Positions 32,916-41,461 of a stretch of 64,000 bases of DNA are shown here, piece by piece. Origin of the DNA: JAXMHQ01 sp046346665 (lineage in GTDB: Bacteria > Verrucomicrobiota > Verrucomicrobiia > Limisphaerales > JAXMHQ01); contig JAXMHQ010000021.1 of NCBI GenBank assembly GCA_046346665.1, positions 27,421 to 91,420 on the forward strand, given 5' to 3'. The stretch's first letter is position 1. Every line of letters starts with the position of its first letter. Position numbers and translations under genes: made by a program. The notes below the pieces were generated by a model that saw only the letters and a list, made by a program, of their open reading frames with translations, was not told the DNA's origin and made no database searches.

Positions 32916-33527
32916 TCAGTCGAGGACGCGCCAGAGGTACCAGGCGGCGGCGGAGCGGTGGGGGCGCCAGCGTTCGGAGTAGCGCAGGAGTTCCTTCGGC
33001 TCCGGCAAGCGTCGTTTGCGATAGAGCAGGGCGAATCCTTTGCGGACACCGTAATCCGTGCATGGCATCACGTCGGGGCGGCCGAGCGTGAAAATCAGGA
33101 GCATTTCCACCGTCCAGGGTCCGACGCCGCGGATGGCGGTGAGGCGCTCGACGATTTCGGTGTCGGACAATTTGGCGGCCGCCCGGGAATCAGGCACGAG
33201 ACCCTCGATAGTTTTTGCCGCGATATCTTTGATTGCGGCGATCTTTGAGCGGGACAATCCGGCGGACCGGAGAACGTCGTCGGGTGTGGCGAGGATATCG
33301 GCGGGATCGGGGAATGTTTTGTTCGGGAAGAGGGCGAGCAGGCGGTTGAAGATGGTGCGTGCGGCGCGGCCGTTGAGTTGCTGGTAGACGACGGCCTGGA
33401 CGAGGGCGCGGTAAGGGGATTGGCGGCGCGGTTTGAGTGCGCAGGGGCCGACGCGGTCGATGTGGCTGCCGAGGATTTCGTCGTGCCGCCGGAGGTGTTG
33501 CAGGGCGGTTTCGTGAAGGTTTTTCAT
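32916..33527 (-). CDS. DNA-3-methyladenine glycosylase II (AlkA-like)
   Basis: A 203-residue protein from ATG 33527 (MKNLHETALQHLRRHD). It is the HhH-GPD fold of base-excision DNA glycosylases: LVQAVVYQQLNGRAARTIFN, GLSRSKIAAIKDIA, the helix-hairpin-helix LTAIRGVGPWTVEMLLIF and the catalytic Asp in PCTDYGVRKG. It lacks the N-terminal beta domain of E. coli AlkA, as in many compact bacterial members. Its start overlaps the stop of the upstream gene (ATGA), forming an operon with the next two genes. Confidence 0.9.
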   Translation of the reverse strand: MKNLHETALQHLRRHDEILGSHIDRVGPCALKPRRQSPYRALVQAVVYQQLNGRAARTIFNRLLALFPNKTFPDPADILATPDDVLRSAGLSRSKIAAIKDIAAKTIEGLVPDSRAAAKLSDTEIVERLTAIRGVGPWTVEMLLIFTLGRPDVMPCTDYGVRKGFALLYRKRRLPEPKELLRYSERWRPHRSAAAWYLWRVLD

Positions 33528-34042
33528 GCGGCCGGAGCGAGGGTGACGGCGCCGAGGACTTTGAGGGCGGTGACTTCGCTGATCAGCCATTGGCCCTGGA
33601 CCTTTCGCATTTTGATCAGGAGCGGTTGCGGTGCGGGGTCGCGGTCGGACGGCAGCGTCACGGCGGCGACGAGGTTCACGGTGGCGGACTGGCGGTCGGG
33701 CGCGAGGGTGACAGTGACGTCGAAAAACTGGATTTTGAGCGAGGCAAGGCGGCTGGCGGCAGTGGACATGTTGCGGAGATCTTCTTTGCCGGAAAGCGTG
33801 CCGCCGTCGGCGCGCCAGGGGTTGAGGCTGAGAACGGCGTCCTGGGTGAAGTAATCGAGGATGGCGAGCGCGTGGTAGCCGCGGGTGATTTCGTTTTCGC
33901 CGGGCTGGATGGAGGCGATGGCGGCGAGTTTGGCCAGGCGGTTGCGGATGACGCGTTCCGGCGCCGGGTGGAGGGCGATCCAGGCCCAGGCGGCGCCGGC
34001 GATCACGGCAGTGGCGATCAGGAGTCGTGCGATTTTTTGCAT
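33524..34042 (-). CDS. Membrane-anchored hypothetical protein
   Basis: A 172-residue protein. The N-terminal helix (MQKIARLLIATAVIAGAAWAWIAL) anchors or exports it. The rest looks NTF2-like: helix ITRGYHALAILDYFTQDAVLSL, SGKEDLRNMSTAASRLASL, then strands FFDVTVTLAP, SATVNLVAAVTLP and LLIKMRKVQGQWLISEVTALK. It lies between signal peptidase I (25-nt overlap) and the AlkA-like gene (4-nt overlap). Function unknown. Confidence 0.75.
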   Translation of the reverse strand: MQKIARLLIATAVIAGAAWAWIALHPAPERVIRNRLAKLAAIASIQPGENEITRGYHALAILDYFTQDAVLSLNPWRADGGTLSGKEDLRNMSTAASRLASLKIQFFDVTVTLAPDRQSATVNLVAAVTLPSDRDPAPQPLLIKMRKVQGQWLISEVTALKVLGAVTLAPAA

Positions 34043-34602
34043 GGGATCACCCTGCCGAGAATGAGGTTAAAGGGGGCCTTGCCTTTTTCGTGGCGTTCTT
34101 CGGGCATGGCGCGGTTGTCGCCCACGACGTAGTAAGTGTCGGGCTCGAGCGTTTCGGGCGGGAGATTCCATTCGCACCCGGCGGGGTTCAGGTAGGGTTC
34201 GTCGATCGGCTGGCCGTTGACGAGCAATTTGCCGTTTTGAAATTCGACGGTTTCGCCGGGCAATCCGACGACGCGTTTGAGGTAGGCAAAGCTGGGGACG
34301 AGGGTGTTGCCGGCGGTGAGGCGGAGGGCGACGACGTCGCCGCGCTGGGGGCGGGAGTGGAGGTAGGCGAGGCGGTTGATGAGGTTGATGCTGCCTTCGC
34401 GGTAGGTGGGATACATGCTGATCCCGCGGACGCGGATGGGGAGGAGGACGAAATCGCGGACCAGGAAAACGGCGACGACGATGATGACGATGCGGATGAA
34501 GGTTCGGCGGGGATTTCGGCCGAAGACAATGCGGCGCAGCCAGCCTTGGGAGGCGGCCGGGGGAGCCGGCGGGGCGTCAAGCGTGTCCATTGTCGTTCCC
34601 AT
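34018..34602 (-). CDS. lepB: Signal peptidase I
   Basis: A 194-residue protein; ATG 34590 (MDTLDAPPAPP) is an alternative start with a GGGAA motif upstream. One transmembrane helix (TFIRIVIIVVAVFLVRDFVLL) precedes the catalytic domain: box B VRGISMYPTYREG with the Ser nucleophile, box D YLKRVVGLPGETVEF with the general-base Lys, and box E VVGDNRAMPEERHE. It cleaves signal peptides of Sec and Tat substrates at the inner membrane. It is the first gene of a three-gene overlapping cluster. Confidence 0.92.
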   Translation of the reverse strand: MGTTMDTLDAPPAPPAASQGWLRRIVFGRNPRRTFIRIVIIVVAVFLVRDFVLLPIRVRGISMYPTYREGSINLINRLAYLHSRPQRGDVVALRLTAGNTLVPSFAYLKRVVGLPGETVEFQNGKLLVNGQPIDEPYLNPAGCEWNLPPETLEPDTYYVVGDNRAMPEERHEKGKAPFNLILGRVIPCKKSHDS

Positions 34603-34661
34603 TTCAGTGCATCATCCCGTGGGATCAAACAAGTAAAAGGTTGAGGAAAATGCGGGAGAGG

Positions 34662-34772
34662 TCCGCAATCTCACGATTGCGGCTACGAGGGAGGGGCGGT
34701 AGCCGCGATCGTGAGATCGCGGAGGGGAGAAGGCGCGAAGGGGGACCGCAATCTGACGATTGCGGCTACGAG
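34662..34772. repeat. Three dispersed palindromes, family A
   Basis: Copies at 34662-34689 (+), 34699-34722 (opposite orientation, GTAGCCGCGATCGTGAGATC) and 34745-34772 (+). Alternating orientations make a BIME-like cluster between the signal peptidase and LysM genes. Confidence 0.85.
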
Positions 34773-34773
34773 G

Positions 34774-36192
34774 TTAGGGCTGGGCGCCGGGGCTGGAGAT
34801 GGGGATGCGGATGGAATCGCCGGGGCGGAGGCGGCTGAGGTTGACGTTGGGGTTGGCGGCGCGGAGGGCGTTGAGGGGGACGCCGTAGGACATGGCGACG
34901 GTGGCGGCGCTTTCGCCGACGCCGAGCGTGTAGGTGTGCATCTCGGTGAACGGCGGCGGGGTGGGTTGCGGCACCGGGACGGTGGATTCCGGGGGCGCCT
35001 GCACGGATGCAGCGTCGGGGTTGAGATCGGGCGGCAGGGGCTGGCCGAGGGCGAGGGCGGTGGCTTTGGATTGTTCGAGCCGGAGATTTTGAAGGGCGAC
35101 GGCCATTTGTTGTGGGGTGAGATTGGTGTTGGCGCGGATGAGCGCTTCCTGCTGCGAGCCGGCCTGGCCGATCTGGTAGAGGGTGGAAACGGCGCCCGGA
35201 TCGCCGGCATCGGCGGCGGCCGCGTAGGCGTCGCGGTAAGCGGGGTCGTGGAGGAGAGTGTATTCGGCGTAGCGATCCTTGCCGAGCGCGAGTTTGACGG
35301 CGTTGTCGCGTTGCTGCAGGAGGGCGTTGCGCTGAGCGACGGAATTGGGGTCGTTGTTCCCGGCGAGCATTTGGATCTGTTGATCGATGGGGTCCGTGGC
35401 GCGGAAGACGTTGCGGAATTCGTCGGGTGAGGCGGAGAAAAACTTCAATTGGCTGAATTCGGATCGGAGCAGGCTGGCGTCCTGGGAATAGCGGAGGAGG
35501 TATTCCTCGAGCTGTGGCGGGGTGAGGGTGCGGGCGAGTTCGTCGCGGGTTTGCTGTCGGAGGCGGGCGAGTTCGACCGGGTCCGGGGCCTTGCCGGCGG
35601 CGTTTTGGGCGAGGAGATAATCCTGCAGGCGGTCGACGGCGCGGGAGCTGATTTCCTGGACGGCTTGTTTGACATCGGGCGGGAGGACGCCGAGCACGGG
35701 GCCGTCGAGAGGGACGCCGGGGCGTGACGGGCGGGGCAGGTTGGCGAGGTCGCCCTTTTCCCAGCCGGGCCCGAGCAGGCGGGTGAGCAAGGCGCGCCGT
35801 TCCTCGTCGAGTTCGCGCGCCTTGGACGCCGCGGCGGCGGCGACGACCGGGTCGGGTTCGGTCCGCCACCATTGCTGGTCGGGCGTGACGACTTCCAGGG
35901 CGAGGCGGCGTGCGAACAGGGCGTTGACTTCGGCGATGATGATGTCGCGGATGGTTTGTTCGGGGCAACCGATGCTGCGGAGGTTGGCGATGTAGGTGAG
36001 GTAATCGGGCGATTCGAGTTCGGACCAGGAGAAGAACTGGCGGCGGACGATGACGTTTGTTTTTACGGTGGCGGAGTTGGAGGCGTCTGCCAGGCCGGCG
36101 TTATGGAATCGGGGCCGGGTGGAAAGGAACCAGGCTGCGGCCAATACAAGATTGACGCCCAGGGACAGAAAAAATGGGCCGCGCCATCGCAT
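34774..36192 (-). CDS. Membrane-anchored LysM-domain protein
   Basis: 472 residues from ATG 36192 (MRWRGPFFLSLGVNLVLAAAWFLS), giving an N-terminal anchor; the frame is open further upstream but that part overlaps purM. Residues about 60-380 are helical and Gln/Arg/Ala-rich (coiled-coil-like). A proline-rich linker leads to a C-terminal LysM domain (about 420-465: HTYTLGVGESAATVAMSYGV, LRAANPNVNLSRLRPGDSI), which binds peptidoglycan. It is probably a periplasmic cell-wall-associated protein. Confidence 0.82.
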   Translation of the reverse strand: MRWRGPFFLSLGVNLVLAAAWFLSTRPRFHNAGLADASNSATVKTNVIVRRQFFSWSELESPDYLTYIANLRSIGCPEQTIRDIIIAEVNALFARRLALEVVTPDQQWWRTEPDPVVAAAAASKARELDEERRALLTRLLGPGWEKGDLANLPRPSRPGVPLDGPVLGVLPPDVKQAVQEISSRAVDRLQDYLLAQNAAGKAPDPVELARLRQQTRDELARTLTPPQLEEYLLRYSQDASLLRSEFSQLKFFSASPDEFRNVFRATDPIDQQIQMLAGNNDPNSVAQRNALLQQRDNAVKLALGKDRYAEYTLLHDPAYRDAYAAAADAGDPGAVSTLYQIGQAGSQQEALIRANTNLTPQQMAVALQNLRLEQSKATALALGQPLPPDLNPDAASVQAPPESTVPVPQPTPPPFTEMHTYTLGVGESAATVAMSYGVPLNALRAANPNVNLSRLRPGDSIRIPISSPGAQP

Positions 36193-36235
36193 AAGAGAAT
36201 TCCGCCAGGCATTCCCTGCCATAAGGAGTTGAAAA

Positions 36236-37327
36236 ATGCAACGGGCAAATCTACTCTCCCGCCGCATGAAACAAAAGGCATACGCCCGCGCGGGGGTCGA
36301 CATCGACCTCGGCAACCGGGTCAAGTCGACGCTGCCGCGGCTGCTGGCGTCGACGCACCGGCGTGAAGTGATCGGCAAAGTGGGCGGGTTCGGGGGATTA
36401 TTCGCCCTGGACGTCCGGAAATATCGCGAACCGATCCTGGTCTCCAGCGTGGACGGGGTGGGAACGAAGCTGAAGCTGGCGTTTGCGATGGACCGGCACG
36501 ACACGATTGGGGCGGACCTGGTGAATCATTGTGTGAACGACATCGCGGTGCTTGGGGCGGAGCCGTTGTTTTTCCTGGATTACCTGGGAACGGGCAAGCT
36601 GGAGCCGCACGTGTTCACGGATATTGTGAAGGGGTTCGCGCGCGCGTGCGCCGCGAATCGCTGCGCGCTCATCGGCGGAGAGACCGCCCAGATGCCCGGG
36701 TTTTACCAGAAAGGCGAATACGACGTCAGCGGCACCATCGTCGGGGTGGTGGAGAAATCCCGGATGTTGAACGGGCCGAAGACGGTCCGGTCCGGCGACG
36801 TGATTCTGGGCATGGCGTCGAGCGGGCTGCACACGAACGGGTATTCGCTGGCGCGGAAGATTTTCTTTGAGACGCTGGGGTTGAAGGCGCACAGCTATGT
36901 GCCGCAGCTTCGGAACACGATTGGCGACGAACTGCTGAAGGTGCATGTCAGCTACGGTCCGCTGGTGCAGGCGTTGTTGTCGAAGTTCAACCCGGGGCGG
37001 TCCGGCGGCGCGGTGAAGGCGTTCGCGCACATCACGGGGGGCGGGTTCGTCGACAACATTCCGCGCGTGCTGCCGGGCGATTGCGACGCGGTGATCCGGA
37101 AGGGGTCGTGGCCGCTGTCGCCGTTGTTTGAGCTGATCCGCACCCGCGGCGAGGTGCCGGAGGAGGAACTTTACCAGGTGTTCAACATGGGCATCGGGAT
37201 GGTGGCGATCGTTTCGGAAGCGAAAGCCGAGGCTGCGCTGAAATTCATCCGGGCCCGCAAACAGCGCGCGTGGGTTTTGGGGCGGGTGGAGAAGGGGAGA
37301 GGGCGGACGCGGATGGTCGAGGGCTGA
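36236..37327 (+). CDS. purM: Phosphoribosylformylglycinamidine cyclo-ligase
   Basis: A 363-residue AIR synthetase (fifth step of purine synthesis). ATG 36236 has an AAGGAG 7-9 nt upstream and is preferred over 36266. Motifs: YARAGVDIDLGN, SSVDGVGTKLKLAF, DLVNHCVNDIAVLGAEPLFFLDY, GGETAQMPGFY, YDVSGTIVGVVEK, GDVILGMASSGLHTNGYSL, HITGGGFVDNIPRVLP and FNMGIGMV. All core ATP and FGAM-binding motifs are present. It is divergent from the LysM gene and close to purD. Confidence 0.95.
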   Translation: MQRANLLSRRMKQKAYARAGVDIDLGNRVKSTLPRLLASTHRREVIGKVGGFGGLFALDVRKYREPILVSSVDGVGTKLKLAFAMDRHDTIGADLVNHCVNDIAVLGAEPLFFLDYLGTGKLEPHVFTDIVKGFARACAANRCALIGGETAQMPGFYQKGEYDVSGTIVGVVEKSRMLNGPKTVRSGDVILGMASSGLHTNGYSLARKIFFETLGLKAHSYVPQLRNTIGDELLKVHVSYGPLVQALLSKFNPGRSGGAVKAFAHITGGGFVDNIPRVLPGDCDAVIRKGSWPLSPLFELIRTRGEVPEEELYQVFNMGIGMVAIVSEAKAEAALKFIRARKQRAWVLGRVEKGRGRTRMVEG

Positions 37328-37452
37328 GGGGATTGATGGATTAATGGATTGTTGCATTCTTGGATAAATCCTGCCCGCGAGGAATCCAATTATCCAGGAA
37401 TCCAATAATCCAACAATCCGGTTTCGAGGGCTCGACGGAGTCCGCCCCACCA
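37328..37452. repeat. ATCCA-rich inverted repeats and family C palindrome
   Basis: 37330-37423 consists of GGATTGATGGATTAATGGAT- and AATCCAATAATCCAACAATC-like runs, complementary to each other. The same type occurs at 47754-47841 and 50457-50553. It is followed by GGGCTCGACGGAGTCCGCCC (family C), related to sequences at 76-103 and 50432-50456. Confidence 0.7.
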
Positions 37453-37504
37453 GACTAAGAATGATTTCGCCAGGGCTACGACGCATGGGCGATCGCGGGT
37501 ACGA

Positions 37505-38341
37505 TTACTTGGCTGACTTGACCTGGTTGGTCGCGGCTTTCTTTTCCAGTTCGTCGGCCTTGATCACCTCGATTTTGGCGCCGGCTTTCAATTCGTCGGC
37601 GGAGGGGACGCGGATGATGTCGCTGGTGACGGGCTTGGGATTGTCGATTTTGATCAGTTCGAGGTCGTTGTAGATGAGGACGGAGTTAGGCAGGACGGTG
37701 GCGACGCCGCGTTCGCCGTAGCCGAGGCTGGGCGGGATGACGACCTGCCATTTGGAACCGACGGGCATCATCTGGAGGGCTTCGGACAGGCCGCGGCAGC
37801 CGCGGTTGGCGGGGAAGGTGGCCGGGTGGCCGCGCTTGTAGGTGCTGTCGAATTCGGTGCCATTGACGAGGTCGCCGCGGTAATTCACGACGACGGTGTC
37901 ATTGGACTTGGGAATTTCGCCGGAGCCATTGGTGAGGACCAGGTATTGGATTTCGGCGACGGTGCCGTCGGCGAGGGTGATGCTCTTGGTTTTGACGCCG
38001 GGTTTCTTGCGGTTTTCGGCGAGGAACGCCTCGGATTCCTTCGCGTTTTTGACCGCGAGTTCCTTCATGCGTTGTTCGCGGTATTGGGTGATGGCGTCCT
38101 GGCCTTCCTTGTCGGTCAGCTTCATGGGCTTGCTGGCCATCGCGTCGCGGATGGTGTTGAGCAGGAGGTCGAGGTTCACCTCGTAGCCGGACTGGCGGAG
38201 GCTGGTGCCGATCTGCATGCCGATGGCATAGCTGACGCGGTCCTGGAGATTGGTGAGGGAGGCGCTGTCCTGGGCGCGGGCGGCCGGGATCCAGGCTGTC
38301 GTCGCGAGAACCACCGCCGCCATTTGAAATACTCGTTTCAT
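37505..38341 (-). CDS. FKBP-type peptidyl-prolyl isomerase (FkpA/Mip-like)
   Basis: 278 residues from ATG 38341 (MKRVFQMAAVVLATTAWIPAARA), a signal peptide. N-terminal dimerisation helices (LQDRVSYAIGMQIGTSLRQSG) are followed by the FKBP domain at about 120-215: DTVVVNYRGDLVNGTEFDST, MPVGSKWQVVIPPSLGYGERG and NSVLIYNDLELI. It is a periplasmic folding catalyst. The C-terminal 50 residues are a lysine-rich extension. The gene sits between purM and purD on the opposite strand. Confidence 0.92.
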   Translation of the reverse strand: MKRVFQMAAVVLATTAWIPAARAQDSASLTNLQDRVSYAIGMQIGTSLRQSGYEVNLDLLLNTIRDAMASKPMKLTDKEGQDAITQYREQRMKELAVKNAKESEAFLAENRKKPGVKTKSITLADGTVAEIQYLVLTNGSGEIPKSNDTVVVNYRGDLVNGTEFDSTYKRGHPATFPANRGCRGLSEALQMMPVGSKWQVVIPPSLGYGERGVATVLPNSVLIYNDLELIKIDNPKPVTSDIIRVPSADELKAGAKIEVIKADELEKKAATNQVKSAK

Positions 38342-38480
38342 AGTTTGATATGCGTGCATTTGACTCAAAACCGGAGCCGTTGTTCATACAGGAACGCGGA
38401 AAAAAGTCGAGTCCGAAGAAGCGGGCACCGGTTCAAAATGCTTTTGCACGGGGCGGGAATCGTGATTCAATGGGCGCTCG

Positions 38481-39782
38481 ATGAAGATCCTTGTGGTCGG
38501 TTCGGGCGGGCGCGAACACGCGCTGGTTTGGAAGCTGGCGCAATCACCGTTGGTCCAACGCCTCTGGTGCGCGCCGGGCAATGCCGGCATCGGCCAGGAA
38601 TCCCTCGCTTCCGGGAAAGGCACGGTCGAAAACATCAACCTCGGCGCGGAGGATCTGCCCGGTTTGCTCCAGTTCGCCCGCGAACACCGCGCCGACCTCA
38701 CCGTGGTCGGACCCGACAACCCCCTGGCCCTCGGCATCGTCGACCTGTTCCAATCCAGCGGACTGCGCATCTGGGGACCGAACCGGGCCGCCGCACAATT
38801 CGAATCCTCGAAGGTTTTCTCCCAGCGCTTCATGGAAAAGCACGGGATCCCGACGGCGCGCTCCGGTATTTTCGAGGACGCGGCCGCGGCGCGGTCGTTT
38901 GCCGCGTCGCTGGGCGGGCGATGCGCGGTGAAGGCCGACGGCCTGGCGCTGGGCAAGGGCGTGTTGTTGTGCGGGAACGTGGAGGAATCGAATCGCGCCA
39001 TCGAGGAAATCCTGGTGTCGCGGGCGTTCGGCGCGGCGGGTGCGCGGGTCGTGATCCAGGAGCTGTTGGAAGGCATGGAGATTTCGCTGCATGCGATCTG
39101 CGACGGCCGGACGGCGAAACTGTTTCCGACCTCGCAGGATCACAAGCGTGCGTTGGACGGCGACCGCGGGTTGAACACGGGCGGGATGGGGACGTATTCG
39201 CCGACGCCGTTTTTGAGCGAGTCGGAGCTGGCGGCGGCGGGGCGGAGCATCCTGGAACCCTGGCTGCGCGGCTGCGCGGCGGAGGGAATCGATTTTCGCG
39301 GGCTGCTGTATCCCGGCGTGATGCTGACGCGGGAAGGTCCGAAGGTCCTTGAGTTCAATGCGCGTTTTGGCGATCCGGAGACGCAGGTGTATTTGCCGCG
39401 GTTGGAAAACGATCTGGTCGAGGTGCTGAACGCGAGCGTGGACGGAACGCTGGACCGGTTAGAACTCCGTTGGAAACCCGCGGCGGCGGTATGTGTGGTG
39501 ATGGCGAGCGGGGGTTACCCGGGAAGTTACGCCAAGGGCAAGCCGATCGACGGGCTCGAGGCCGCGGCGGCGCTGCCCAACACGAAAGTGTTTCACGCCG
39601 GGACGGCGATGTCGGGCGGCCGGGTGGTGACCAGCGGCGGGCGCGTGCTGGGGGTGACGGCGTGGGCGGCCGGATTGGACAAGGCGCGCGAGGCGGCGTA
39701 TGCGGCCGTGGACCGGATCCGGTTCGAGGGCGCGCAGGCCCGGCGGGACATTGGATCGAAGGCCCTTGTTGCACGCCCATGA
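38481..39782 (+). CDS. purD: Phosphoribosylamine-glycine ligase
   Basis: A 433-residue ATP-grasp enzyme (second step of purine synthesis). Motifs: MKILVVGSGGREHALVWKLA, APGNAGI, LTVVGPDNPLALGIVD, VKADGLALGKGVLLC, QELLEGMEISLHAICDG, TSQDHKRALDGDRGLNTGGM and VLEFNARFGDPETQVYLPRL. Full length. Its stop overlaps the start of the downstream acyl-CoA ligase by 4 nt (ATGA at 39779), an unexpected operon partner. Confidence 0.95.
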   Translation: MKILVVGSGGREHALVWKLAQSPLVQRLWCAPGNAGIGQESLASGKGTVENINLGAEDLPGLLQFAREHRADLTVVGPDNPLALGIVDLFQSSGLRIWGPNRAAAQFESSKVFSQRFMEKHGIPTARSGIFEDAAAARSFAASLGGRCAVKADGLALGKGVLLCGNVEESNRAIEEILVSRAFGAAGARVVIQELLEGMEISLHAICDGRTAKLFPTSQDHKRALDGDRGLNTGGMGTYSPTPFLSESELAAAGRSILEPWLRGCAAEGIDFRGLLYPGVMLTREGPKVLEFNARFGDPETQVYLPRLENDLVEVLNASVDGTLDRLELRWKPAAAVCVVMASGGYPGSYAKGKPIDGLEAAAALPNTKVFHAGTAMSGGRVVTSGGRVLGVTAWAAGLDKAREAAYAAVDRIRFEGAQARRDIGSKALVARP

Positions 39783-41407
39783 GTCCCGCTCAAAGAGATC
39801 GAACCCAGCCGACGGACTGGCGGTTGACGGAGCCCGAATTTTTTAATTTCGCGACCGACGTGATCGATCGCTGGGCCGCGGAGCGTCCGGAGGCGGATGC
39901 GTTGTGGTGCGTGGACGGCGGGAGCGGGCGGGAGGAGCGGCTGACGTTTCGGGACGTGTCGATTCGGAGTCGCCGGGCGGCGGCGGCATTTCGGTCGGTG
40001 GGAGTTGTAGCGGGCGACCGGGTGCTGGTGATGCTGCCGCGGGTGTCGCACTGGTGGGTGACGATGCTGGGGTTGATGCGGATGGGTGCGGTGCCCGTGC
40101 CGGCGACGCTGCTATTGACGCCGCGCGACGTGGAATTTCGTTTGGAAACGGCCGGGGTCCGGGCCGTGGTGACGCAGGGCGAGGGTTGTCACAAGGCGGA
40201 AGGATTCGACGGGATCCGGCTGGCGATCGGAGAGGCGCCGTCGGGCTGGGAGGATTTTGAAGCGCGGATGGGGGCCGCGCCGGTGGATTTTGAGGGGCCG
40301 CGCACGCGGGGATCGGACGCGGGCATTTTGTATTTCACGAGCGCGACGGCGGGCGAGCCGAAGATGGTGTTGCACACGCAGGCCAGTTACGGGCTGGGAC
40401 ACCGGTTGACGGGCGGCTTGTGGCTGGATTTGCGGCCGGGGGATGTTCACTGGAACATATCCGATCTCGGCTGGGGCAAGGCGGCGTGGTCGAGCTTTTT
40501 CGGTCCGTGGCAGATGGGCGCCTGTGTGTTTGCGCTGAATGTCAGCGGGAAGTTTGACCCGGTGCTGACGCTCGATGTGCTGTCGCGTTTTCCAATCACG
40601 ACCTGGTGCGCGCCTCCTACGGCGCTGCGGCTGATCGTGCGGCAGGATCTGGCGGCGCGGCGGTTTCCGAAGCTGCGGCATTGTGTGACCGCGGGCGAAC
40701 CGTTGAACCCGGAAGTGCTGCGGCTGTGGCACGCGGCGACGGGGTTGACGCTGCATGAAGGATACGGCCAGACGGAGACGGTGGTGCTGGCGGGAAATTT
40801 TGCGTCGCTCGGCCATCCGGTTCGGCCGGGGTCCATGGGCATAGCGACGCCGGGATTCGGACTGGGGATACTCGATCCGGATCTGCGCGAACTTCCCGCG
40901 GGCGAGGAAGGCGAGATCGGGGTGCGGGTGAATCCGATCCGGCCGGTGGGCCTGTTCCGGGAATACTGGAAGAACCCGGAGGAAACGGCGCGGCAATTTC
41001 GCGGTGGCTGGTACCTGACAGGGGACCGCGCGGTGCGGGATGCGGAGGGCTATTTCTGGTTTGTCGGCCGGCGGGACGATGTGATCAAGAGTTCCGGATA
41101 CCGGATCGGCCCGTTTGAAGTGGAGAGCGTGCTGATGGAGCATCCGGCGGTGCTGGACGTGGCGGTGATCGGGGTGCCGGACGAGACGCGGGGGCAGGTG
41201 GTGAAGGCGTTTGTGATTTTGCGACCCGGGACAGAGGGCGGCGAGGCGTTGAAGCGCGATCTGCAGCAACACTGCAAATCATCCGCCGCGCCTTACAAAT
41301 ATCCGCGCCTGGTTGAATTTGTGTCGGAGCTGCCGAAGACCACCAGCGGCAAGACGCGGCGCGTTGAGCTCCGCAATCGGCAGGGGCCGATTGCGAATAG
41401 CCAATAG
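39779..41407 (+). CDS. Acyl-CoA synthetase (medium-chain ligase-like)
   Basis: 542 residues from ATG 39779. It is an adenylate-forming enzyme: P-loop-like YFTSATAGEPKMVLHTQ, LHEGYGQTETVVLAGNF, WYLTGDRAVRDAEGYFWFVGRRDDVIKSSGYRIGPFEVES and C-terminal Lys in LPKTTSGKTRRVEL. The WNISDLGWGKAAWSSFFGPW segment is typical of the acetyl/butyryl/medium-chain ligase group. It activates a carboxylic acid to acyl-CoA; the substrate is unknown. The last residues (QGPIANSQ) run into short TAGCCGA-type repeats just after the stop. Confidence 0.9.
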   Translation: MSPAQRDRTQPTDWRLTEPEFFNFATDVIDRWAAERPEADALWCVDGGSGREERLTFRDVSIRSRRAAAAFRSVGVVAGDRVLVMLPRVSHWWVTMLGLMRMGAVPVPATLLLTPRDVEFRLETAGVRAVVTQGEGCHKAEGFDGIRLAIGEAPSGWEDFEARMGAAPVDFEGPRTRGSDAGILYFTSATAGEPKMVLHTQASYGLGHRLTGGLWLDLRPGDVHWNISDLGWGKAAWSSFFGPWQMGACVFALNVSGKFDPVLTLDVLSRFPITTWCAPPTALRLIVRQDLAARRFPKLRHCVTAGEPLNPEVLRLWHAATGLTLHEGYGQTETVVLAGNFASLGHPVRPGSMGIATPGFGLGILDPDLRELPAGEEGEIGVRVNPIRPVGLFREYWKNPEETARQFRGGWYLTGDRAVRDAEGYFWFVGRRDDVIKSSGYRIGPFEVESVLMEHPAVLDVAVIGVPDETRGQVVKAFVILRPGTEGGEALKRDLQQHCKSSAAPYKYPRLVEFVSELPKTTSGKTRRVELRNRQGPIANSQ

Positions 41408-41461
41408 CCGATAGCCGATAGCCGAGCCGGACTCACATTTCGCACTTCTCGCTTCCCATTT

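Noticed and set aside
34774..36504. N-terminal extension of the LysM protein from 36504
   Set aside because: The extra 104 codons overlap the start and first motifs of purM. ATG 36192 gives a clear membrane anchor.
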